Below, in pieces: positions 1 through 4,392 of a stretch of DNA of 8,895 bases. Under the pieces are notes generated by a model. That model searched no databases. It was not told where the DNA came from and saw nothing but the letters and a program-made list of their open reading frames with translations. A program made the position numbers and the translations under genes. Origin of the DNA: GWA1-39-11 sp964360265 (GTDB taxonomy: Bacteria; Patescibacteriota; Microgenomatia; Levybacterales; GWA1-39-11); contig CAYHUY010000023.1 of the NCBI GenBank assembly GCA_964360265.1, positions 1 through 8,895 on the forward strand. Reading direction: 5' to 3'. Numbering within the stretch: position 1 is the first letter of the stretch; each line of letters starts with the position of its first letter.

Positions 1-3
1 ATA

Positions 4-33
4 TTGACATCAACCAGTTGCTATCGCAATAAT
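4..33 (+). promoter_or_regulatory. Promoter of the PaaX/Cas2-like gene
   Basis: A perfect -35 box TTGACA (4-9) is followed after 18 bp by AATAAT (28-33), which matches five of six bases of the -10 consensus. The -10 box ends 7 nt before the ATG at 41, so transcription would start at or within a base of the start codon and give a leaderless mRNA. No Shine-Dalgarno sequence is present. The palindrome at 18-29 fills the spacer and touches the -10 box, where a bound repressor would block RNA polymerase. Promoter assignment is by consensus matching only. Confidence 0.6.
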
Positions 34-42
34 TAGGTGTAT
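18..42 (+). repeat. Palindrome-plus-GGTGTAT motif, copy 1 (probable operator)
   Basis: TTGCTATCGCAA (18-29) is an inverted repeat with arms TTGC/GCAA around four bases. It is followed by six bases and GGTGTAT (36-42), whose last bases include the start of the ATG at 41. The same 12-bp palindrome, six-base gap and heptamer occur at 602-626, while the six gap bases differ completely. Its position between -35 and -10 suggests an operator, possibly for the winged-helix protein encoded immediately downstream. The operator role is inferred. Confidence 0.65.
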
Positions 43-583
43 GACATTAGTTGCAAAAGATACTTATGAATTAACCAGAGCAATCATTTCAGTTATCGAA
101 ACTGGTGTAGTAATTGGAAAGGAATTACTTTTCCCCGGAACCGGAGATGAGAACAGATGGAATAAGGCAAAGAAACGCGGAACACTTAGAAAAACTATTA
201 AAAGACTTGAAAATCAGAGGCTTGTTTCTTGGGAAGAGATTGATGGAGAAATAAAACTTGTTTTAACAGACAAAGGTAAGAAGAAAACGCTTCAGTATAA
301 GTTGGACGATTTGAAAATAAAGAAAACTCCCGCATGGGACGGTTTTTTCCGGGTAATAATATTTGATATTCCAGAAAGTAGGAAAGGCGCACGGGAAATG
401 TTGAGAAAGAAGTTGAAAGAACTTGAGTTTCAACAACTTCAGAAAAGCGTATTTGTGACGCCTTATGAATGTAGAGACGAAATAGACTTTATCAAGAATG
501 TTTACGAAATTGTACCATATGTTTCCTACATTCTCGCAACAGACATTCCGGATATAACTTTCGATATTCCCAAAAGTAAGTAG
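41..583 (+). CDS. PaaX-like winged-helix protein with Cas2-like C-terminal domain
   Basis: This 180-residue cytoplasmic protein has two parts. Residues 1-90 look like a winged helix-turn-helix of the PaaX type, with a basic recognition region (KKRGTLRKTIKRLENQ, 45-60) and a wing-like hairpin near 64-76. Residues 98-170 resemble a ferredoxin-fold Cas2 domain: a first strand FRVIIFDIPE (103-112) with Asp109 at the place of the conserved Cas2 aspartate, a basic helix (114-130), then LQKSVFVTPYEC (133-144), matching the Q-x-SVF signature of Cas2. Related stand-alone proteins are common in CPR genomes and are often auto-annotated as Cas2 or PaaX. No cas1, other cas gene or CRISPR repeat lies here, so an adaptation role is unlikely; a DNA-binding regulator, perhaps self-regulating, fits the operator-like motif over its promoter. 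The ATG at 41 fits the promoter spacing and the domain start. Nuclease activity cannot be judged from sequence. Confidence 0.8.
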   Translation: MTLVAKDTYELTRAIISVIETGVVIGKELLFPGTGDENRWNKAKKRGTLRKTIKRLENQRLVSWEEIDGEIKLVLTDKGKKKTLQYKLDDLKIKKTPAWDGFFRVIIFDIPESRKGAREMLRKKLKELEFQQLQKSVFVTPYECRDEIDFIKNVYEIVPYVSYILATDIPDITFDIPKSK

Positions 584-595
584 AGTATTACACAC

Positions 596-615
596 AAAAA
601 ATTGCTATCGCAACT
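596..615 (-). terminator. Possible weak terminator of the DUF421 gene
   Basis: Read on the minus strand, the palindrome of repeat copy 2 becomes TTGC-GATA-GCAA followed at once by six T residues (601-596). With one G-U and one A-U pair added, the stem reaches about 6 bp. This resembles a short rho-independent terminator about 70 nt beyond the DUF421 stop. The stem is weak, and the plus-strand motif it overlaps is explained at least as well as a protein-binding site, so this is tentative. Confidence 0.3.
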
Positions 616-626
616 GAATGGTGTAT
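602..626 (+). repeat. Palindrome-plus-GGTGTAT motif, copy 2
   Basis: TTGCTATCGCAA at 602-613, six bases (ctgaat), then GGTGTAT at 620-626, exactly repeating the conserved parts and spacing of copy 1 at 18-42. It begins 18 bp after the Cas2-like gene's stop. A perfect TATAAT (627-632) follows directly, but no start codon or open frame lies within reach on the plus strand; transcription from it would run antisense to the DUF421 gene. The rest of 584-685 holds nothing else I can identify. The copy may be a second operator, a relic of a duplicated gene start, or one end of a cassette. Confidence 0.65.
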
Positions 627-685
627 TATAATTTGTATCTAATATTCTGATATTGCTCTAATTTAGAATTAAGGAACGGGTTGTC

Positions 686-1189
686 CTACTCGGTTTTGGC
701 GAGGACTTTGTGGGCGCGGCGCTTCCTGACGCTTTTATGTTTAAAATTGTTGGACAAAACAGAAATATTCCCATCCATTTCAAGAATCGCCAGATTAACA
801 TCCGAAATTTTTTCTACTCCGTGTTCCCGGACTACCTGTTCTAGTTCATCATGCGAAATCCTAGCTTTTTGCAAATTATGTTCTATTTCTTCCCCCTCAT
901 AAATCAACATCAGCGGGTGTCCCTGGAAAAAAGAGGAAATCCTTTTTGACTTAAACACAAGAACCCCAAATATAAAATTTATTACAAATAGACTTCCTGC
1001 AGCAATAATCCCCCCAATTAGGGTAGTATTTTGTCCAACCATAGCGCTCTGTACGGCATTGGCGATTAAGAGTATGAACACAAGGTCTGTTATCGATAGC
1101 TGGGTAACTTCGCGCTTGCCAAAAAGCCTAATTGCCAGAACTATAAATATGTAAACTGCAATAGAGCGAAATATTATAGAAGTATCCAT
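686..1189 (-). CDS. DUF421 (YetF/YcaP-type) membrane protein
   Basis: The 167-residue product has three probable membrane segments (about 5-22, 32-50 and 56-78) followed by a cytoplasmic or peripheral domain. Family features are visible: GKREVTQLSITDLVF (24-38), IANAVQSAMVG (42-52) and the conserved strand AILEMDGNISV (134-144) in the soluble domain. These identify the DUF421 family, which includes Bacillus YetF and Escherichia YcaP; its biochemical role is poorly defined, though some members affect spore or envelope properties. The C-terminus is strongly basic (SVRKRRAHK). The ATG at 1189 is preceded at exactly 7 nt by TATAAT, which suggests a leaderless transcript. It converges with the Cas2-like gene, with about 100 bp between them. 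The coiled-coil gene upstream ends 31 bp before its start. Confidence 0.87.
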   Translation of the reverse strand: MDTSIIFRSIAVYIFIVLAIRLFGKREVTQLSITDLVFILLIANAVQSAMVGQNTTLIGGIIAAGSLFVINFIFGVLVFKSKRISSFFQGHPLMLIYEGEEIEHNLQKARISHDELEQVVREHGVEKISDVNLAILEMDGNISVLSNNFKHKSVRKRRAHKVLAKTE

Positions 1190-1190
1190 A

Positions 1191-1216
1191 GGGTTTATTA
1201 TACGGGTTTATTATAC
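1191..1216 (-). repeat. 13-bp tandem duplication carrying a -10 box, before the DUF421 gene
   Basis: Read on the minus strand, GTATAATAAACCC occurs twice in a row (1216-1204 and 1203-1191) directly before the DUF421 start codon. Each unit holds a perfect TATAAT (1215-1210 and 1202-1197). The inner hexamer ends 7 nt before the ATG, giving a leaderless start; the outer one would give a leader of roughly 14 nt with no ribosome binding site. I see no good -35 box for either. The exact repeat suggests a recent slippage duplication that could change promoter strength. Confidence 0.75.
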
Positions 1217-1220
1217 AACT

Positions 1221-1814
1221 TTAGCCACCGACACCTTGGCTCGCCCGCGTCTCGGCACTTTTTGGCGGTTGCATTCGAGGTGGCACCCGTTTCCGTTTAA
1301 AACTTAATCCAGTTATCTTACCCGGCGGTGTTTCTATTTGGGTTTCAAGCTGCACTTTTTTCTCGGCTTCTTTTCTTGCTTTTTCTTCAGCTTCCAGCTC
1401 TTCTTTTCGCCTTTGTTGTTCGCGGGCGTTTTGGCGCTTGACGCCCAGGTTTTCTGCGGAGGATCTAATGTCTTGGACTGCAGTTCTGACTTGATGTCGG
1501 CTTACCTCGTCTGTCTGTCTATTACTAAATGGGTTCAAAACGGGCTGTTGTTCGGTTGAAGCCTGGGTAGTGTTGCCGAGGATTTGCGCGTGTTGTTGAC
1601 GGGCGCTTCTAAGATCCTGAGCGTCTCTCATATCATGAAATTCTCTTTGCCCGTATAATTTTTCGTCGGATGGAACTTGTCCAAAGTCGCCATATAACAT
1701 TCTGATGTCCTCTGGCGGCATGGGTGGCCTGATTTGTTGTACTACGTTTTCCACTACGGGTTCAGCAATCTTTTCAACGGCACTAGCAATTTTGGCAACC
1801 CCAGATAATGGCAT
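1221..1814 (-). CDS. Hypothetical coiled-coil protein (possibly DUF5660-like)
   Basis: I do not recognise this protein with certainty. From the ATG at 1814 it has 197 residues: an amphipathic N-terminus (1-27), a proline-rich turn and conserved-looking block RPPMPPEDIRMLYGDFGQ (29-46), a Gln/Arg-rich middle, a charged coiled coil (about 126-157, many K/E/R/Q) and a tail with TPPGKITGLSFKRKR (162-176). The layout recalls small CPR proteins grouped as DUF5660, but that match is from memory. No signal peptide or membrane segment is seen. The frame can be extended to a TTG at 1898, adding 28 residues and leaving 10 bp before rpsF. I prefer the ATG because an extended -10 element (TGATACAAT) ends exactly 7 nt upstream of it and it leaves room for the rpsF promoter. 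The stop is 31 bp from the DUF421 start, so the two may be co-transcribed. Confidence 0.65.
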   Translation of the reverse strand: MPLSGVAKIASAVEKIAEPVVENVVQQIRPPMPPEDIRMLYGDFGQVPSDEKLYGQREFHDMRDAQDLRSARQQHAQILGNTTQASTEQQPVLNPFSNRQTDEVSRHQVRTAVQDIRSSAENLGVKRQNAREQQRRKEELEAEEKARKEAEKKVQLETQIETPPGKITGLSFKRKRVPPRMQPPKSAETRASQGVGG

Positions 1815-1821
1815 ATATAAA

Positions 1822-1830
1822 ATTGTATCA
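1822..1830 (-). promoter_or_regulatory. Extended -10 promoter of the coiled-coil gene
   Basis: On the minus strand, TGATACAAT (1830-1822) is a TGn extended -10 element with hexamer TACAAT. It ends 7 nt before the ATG at 1814, so the mRNA would be leaderless. The -35 region (TTATTT at 1850-1845) is poor, as is normal for extended -10 promoters. The same arrangement, TGG-TACAAT and 7 nt, precedes cysS. Confidence 0.5.
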
Positions 1831-1840
1831 CACACGATAC
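1825..1840. repeat. Small inverted repeat overlapping the coiled-coil gene promoter
   Basis: GTATC (1825-1829) and GATAC (1836-1840) flank six alternating bases (ACACAC). The repeat overlaps the extended -10 element of the minus-strand gene, so it could be a regulator site. The arms are only 5 bp, and chance is possible. Confidence 0.3.
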
Positions 1841-1862
1841 GGGTAAATAAGCTTTGTGCCTC

Positions 1863-1891
1863 TTGTTTTTCGAGCCTTGATCTAGTATTAT
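1863..1891 (+). promoter_or_regulatory. Possible promoter of the rpsF-ssb-rpsR cluster
   Basis: TTGTTT (1863-1868) and TATTAT (1886-1891) are separated by 17 bp within the divergent intergenic region. Transcription would start near 1898, leaving a leader of about 11 nt before the rpsF ATG at 1909. No Shine-Dalgarno sequence is visible. The -35 match is partial, so this is a moderate call. Confidence 0.4.
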
Positions 1892-1908
1892 TAGTCAAAC
1901 GTTTACCT

Positions 1909-2181
1909 ATGAGGAATTATCAGTTGGTTTTACTTTTAAAACGGGATTTAAAGAAAGAGGCAAAGGAAAAATTACTTGGAGACCTTAAAAAACTCTTGGG
2001 TTCTGTGAAAAATGAAAAAGTTGATTTTCTTGGAGAGAAAAAACTTGCCTATCCTATTAAAAGTGAGAGAAGTGGAGAATATATTGTAATGAATTTTGAG
2101 TCTGACAAGGTAAGTGATGATCTTGCCAACCGTCTTTTGATAAAGGATGAGATACTTAGGCACTTGCTAGTTAGGAACTAG
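1909..2181 (+). CDS. rpsF: Small ribosomal subunit protein bS6
   Basis: This 90-residue protein matches bS6, which binds bS18 and the central domain of 16S rRNA in the 30S platform. Visible features are the first strand NYQLVLLLK (3-11), a basic amphipathic helix (12-31), the strand pair around KVDFLGEKKLAYPIKSERSGEYIVMNFE (37-64, with the typical K-LAY-I pattern) and the second helix ending in DEILRHLLVRN (80-90), close to the family's 'R-LLVR' ending. It lacks the C-terminal tail of longer homologues. The frame stays open upstream to 1705, but homology begins at the ATG at 1909; the upstream part is the shadow of the minus-strand gene. ssb starts 8 nt after its stop, and the order rpsF-ssb-rpsR is the classic bacterial one. 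Confidence 0.92.
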   Translation: MRNYQLVLLLKRDLKKEAKEKLLGDLKKLLGSVKNEKVDFLGEKKLAYPIKSERSGEYIVMNFESDKVSDDLANRLLIKDEILRHLLVRN

Positions 2182-2189
2182 AGATATAT

Positions 2190-2708
2190 ATGGCACGAAG
2201 TCTTAATAAAGTTAGTTTAATCGGAAATTTGACACGAGATCCGGAATTGCGATATACCCCTCAGGGGACTGCGGTTTGCACATTTAGTATTGCAACGAAT
2301 AGATCCTGGACAACAGACTCTGGCGAAAAAAAAGAAGAAGCTGACTTTCATAGAATCGTTGCCTGGAATAAACTCGCTGAACTCTGCTCACAGCTTCTTA
2401 CAAAGGGAAGAAAAGTTTATGTTGAGGGTAGGCTCTCAAATAGATCCTGGACAGGGCAGGATGGGGCTCAGAAATCAATTACCGAAATAGTTATAAATGA
2501 TATGATAATTCTTGACCCACGGCGTGATGTGCCGCCGGATGCTGAGGAAGTTGTGCCGGCTGAGACTTTAAGCGATGGGGTTCCTGATATTGCATCTGAA
2601 AGCCAGGAAAGTCAAGAGAAAGAAATGGAAAAAAATAAGGTAAAAAGCAAAAAAGAGGAGGCATCCTCAAAAGAAGAAGAAATAAACCCCGACGATATAC
2701 CTTTTTAA
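2190..2708 (+). CDS. ssb: Single-stranded DNA-binding protein SSB
   Basis: SSB coats single-stranded DNA during replication, repair and recombination and recruits partner proteins through its tail. The 172-residue product has a full OB-fold (about 3-109): SLNKVSLIGNLTRDPELRYTP (4-24), FSIATNRSW (32-40), FHRIVAWNKLAE (53-64), a KGRKVYVEGRL strand (72-82) and the closing strand TEIVINDMIIL (98-108). A charged, Glu/Lys/Ser-rich disordered linker (about 110-164) follows, and the C-terminal tip NPDDIPF (166-172) is the standard acidic partner-binding motif. A 15-bp identity (2298-2312 and 2439-2453, both coding NRSWT) reflects two similar conserved strands of the fold. It lies between rpsF and rpsR, as is usual. 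No clear ribosome binding site is seen. Confidence 0.96.
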   Translation: MARSLNKVSLIGNLTRDPELRYTPQGTAVCTFSIATNRSWTTDSGEKKEEADFHRIVAWNKLAELCSQLLTKGRKVYVEGRLSNRSWTGQDGAQKSITEIVINDMIILDPRRDVPPDAEEVVPAETLSDGVPDIASESQESQEKEMEKNKVKSKKEEASSKEEEINPDDIPF

Positions 2709-2738
2709 TATAAAATATTAAGTATAGAAAATAAGAAT

Positions 2739-2990
2739 ATGGCGGAAAGAAAAAATTTAAGAAAAACAAGAAGACAACAGGAAAAGGTAGGGGAGTGTTT
2801 TTTTTGTAAAGAAAAACAGAATCCTGCCTTTTTGAATCAGGAAATTTTGTCGCGGTTCACAAGTGAACGGGGAAAGATTCTACCTCGTCTGCGGTCCGGA
2901 ATTTGCGCTAAGCATCAAAGAAAATTAACCCGAGAGGTGAAGAAAGCAAGATATATGGCCTTACTTCCGTATGTTGTAAGCCCGGATTAA
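2739..2990 (+). CDS. rpsR: Small ribosomal subunit protein bS18
   Basis: The 83-residue protein matches bS18, partner of bS6 in the 30S platform. The signature runs FTSERGKILPRLRSGICAKHQRKLTREVKKARYMALLPY (40-78). The N-terminus carries CFFC (20-23), and with C56 and H59 (CAKH) these form a possible four-ligand zinc site; zinc-binding and zinc-free bS18 types are both known, so this copy looks zinc-capable. The gene starts 30 nt after ssb and likely shares its transcript. The 9-mer ATTAAGTAT in that gap (2717-2725) also forms the inner arm of the palindrome before cysS. No rplI (bL9) follows, although that is the usual next gene in many bacteria. Confidence 0.95.
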   Translation: MAERKNLRKTRRQQEKVGECFFCKEKQNPAFLNQEILSRFTSERGKILPRLRSGICAKHQRKLTREVKKARYMALLPYVVSPD

Positions 2991-3015
2991 AATATTCTTA
3001 GCATTAGGTATTCCC

Positions 3016-4293
3016 ATGCGTAAACTTATTTCATTACGAGTTTTCCAGATCGCAATTATTGTTTTAGTAGCCTTATTTATTGGCTATTTTTACGGAACCA
3101 GATCGATTATTCTCTCCTGGAAAAGCTATCGGCCCGTTATTGCAATTTCTTCTAAGTCTGCACCAATCGGTGCTACGCTTGACATGAGGCTTTTTTACGA
3201 AGTTTTAGATAAAGTAAATCAGGATTATTACGATAAAACAAAACTAGACACAAGAGAATTATTATACGGGGCAATCAATGGAATGCTTGGTTCACTTAAA
3301 GATCCATACACGTCATTTTTCCCCCCAAAACAGAATTCGGATTTCAAAACACAGCTTGCCGGTGAATTTACAGGAATCGGCGCAGAACTTTCTCTATCTA
3401 CCGATAACAGAATAATGGTTGTTGCTCCTCTTGATGATGCTCCAGCCGACAAATCGGGTATTGCCGCGGGTGATATTATTCTTGAAGTTGACGGTCAAGA
3501 GACAGCGGGCTGGACTGTGGCCCGCGCAGTTGAGAAGATACGCGGTCCCAAAGGTTCAACGGTTGTTCTTAATGTTTTGCACGAAGGAAAAAACTCAGCA
3601 GTTGAAATAAAAGTAGTCCGAGGTTTGATTTTTGTTAAAAGCGTTGACGGTTGGGTGAAAAGTTTTTCATGTAAAGATAGATGTTTGGAGGATAGTCGTG
3701 GTTTGCCAATTGCCTATATTCGTCTTTCTCAGTTTGGCGATAAAACAAATGATGAATGGATTTCTGTTGTCAATTCATTAAATCAGAAGATTAACGGGGT
3801 CAATAACTTTAAAGGTATAATTTTGGATCTTAGAAACAATCCAGGAGGATATCTCAACGATGCTGTGTTTATATCATCCGAATTCTTAAGAAACGGAGCC
3901 GTAGTAATTCAAGAGAATTCCGCAAAACAACAAGAAACCCTTAGTGTCTCGCGTGTCGGAACGTTATATGAGCATCCCCTGATAGTTCTTGTAAATCGCG
4001 GTTCAGCATCCGCATCTGAAATTGTGGCAGGGGCACTCCGTGATCATAATCGCGCCAAACTACTTGGTGACACTTCATTTGGTAAGGGTACAATTCAGCA
4101 GGCAGTGGACGTTGATAATGGCGCAAGTGTTCATATATCCGTTGCAAAATGGCTCACGCCAGCGGGTTTTTGGATTGACAAAAAGGGCATTGATCCAGAT
4201 ATCCTGGTGAAATATGACCCATCAGCTAGCGCCAAACTCGGCAGGGGGTTAGACAATCAGCTGGAAGCTGCAATCCGCGAACTCCTCAAATAG
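3016..4293 (+). CDS. S41-family carboxy-terminal processing protease (CtpA/CtpB type)
   Basis: This 425-residue membrane-anchored serine protease cleaves proteins from their C-termini outside the cytoplasmic membrane. One N-terminal membrane segment (about 9-26) serves as signal anchor. The N-terminal helical region (54-103) includes the family block GMLGSLKDPYTSFFPP (89-104), a PDZ domain covers about 115-200, and the protease core follows with DLRNNPGGYL (271-280), GSASASEIVAGAL (329-341) and GDTSFGKG (351-358). Spacing to characterised members puts the catalytic triad at Ser332, Lys357 and Gln361, all present, so it should be active. A small insert between PDZ and core (about 216-229) has two cysteines (C219, C223) that could pair outside the cell. 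It starts 25 nt after rpsR, and only a weak AGG lies upstream, so read-through from the ribosomal cluster is likely. Confidence 0.95.
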   Translation: MRKLISLRVFQIAIIVLVALFIGYFYGTRSIILSWKSYRPVIAISSKSAPIGATLDMRLFYEVLDKVNQDYYDKTKLDTRELLYGAINGMLGSLKDPYTSFFPPKQNSDFKTQLAGEFTGIGAELSLSTDNRIMVVAPLDDAPADKSGIAAGDIILEVDGQETAGWTVARAVEKIRGPKGSTVVLNVLHEGKNSAVEIKVVRGLIFVKSVDGWVKSFSCKDRCLEDSRGLPIAYIRLSQFGDKTNDEWISVVNSLNQKINGVNNFKGIILDLRNNPGGYLNDAVFISSEFLRNGAVVIQENSAKQQETLSVSRVGTLYEHPLIVLVNRGSASASEIVAGALRDHNRAKLLGDTSFGKGTIQQAVDVDNGASVHISVAKWLTPAGFWIDKKGIDPDILVKYDPSASAKLGRGLDNQLEAAIRELLK

Positions 4294-4375
4294 ACAGTAG
4301 TAAGTATCTTGTATAAAACATTAAGTATGATTGCCCTTATACTTAATACTTACTTCTTTATACTTTATACTGTCT
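4292..4375. repeat. 84-bp interrupted palindrome between the S41 protease gene and cysS
   Basis: Three arm pairs share one centre: AGACAGTA/TACTGTCT (4292-4299, 4368-4375), AAGTAT/ATACTT (4302-4307, 4360-4365) and ATTAAGTAT/ATACTTAAT (4320-4328, 4339-4347), with a 10-nt loop at 4329-4338. Further out-of-register pairs exist: GTAAGTAT (4300-4307) with ATACTTAC (4346-4353), and GTATAAA (4311-4317) with two adjacent TTTATAC units (4357-4370). It begins inside the protease stop codon and ends 2 bp before the cysS promoter. The stems are AT-rich and there is no clean T-run, so it is not a textbook terminator; RNA processing, termination or a small palindromic element are all possible. Confidence 0.7.
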
Positions 4376-4376
4376 T

Positions 4377-4385
4377 TGGTACAAT
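4377..4385 (+). promoter_or_regulatory. Extended -10 promoter of cysS
   Basis: TGG-TACAAT is an extended -10 element whose hexamer (4380-4385) ends exactly 7 nt before the ATG at 4393. Transcription would start at about the start codon, giving a leaderless mRNA. No Shine-Dalgarno sequence precedes the ATG, and the -35 region is poor. Confidence 0.55.
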
Positions 4386-4392
4386 TCGGAAT

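Noticed and set aside
41..583. CRISPR-Cas locus suggested by a Cas2-like domain
   Set aside because: No cas1 or other cas gene and no regularly spaced repeats occur in the window; the two copies of the palindrome motif are 584 bp apart and bracket a gene.
686..902. Plus-strand reading frame opposite the DUF421 gene
   Set aside because: It is antisense to a clearly recognised protein, has no recognisable features, and its sequence follows from the minus-strand codons.
1815..1898. 28-residue N-terminal extension of the coiled-coil protein from a TTG
   Set aside because: It would cover the rpsF promoter region and its own likely extended -10. It cannot be excluded without orthologues.
1705..1908. 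68-residue upstream extension of bS6
   Set aside because: bS6 homology begins at the ATG at 1909; the upstream part lies antisense to the coiled-coil gene.
2298..2453. 15-bp direct repeat within ssb
   Set aside because: Both copies encode NRSWT in two conserved strands of the OB-fold, where SSB proteins normally carry similar residues; this is not a recombination repeat.
4309..4392. N-terminal extension of CysRS from a TTG codon (28 hydrophobic residues)
   Set aside because: The extension is read from the AT-rich palindrome and promoter, has no counterpart in CysRS, and the 461-residue form from 4393 matches the family's length.
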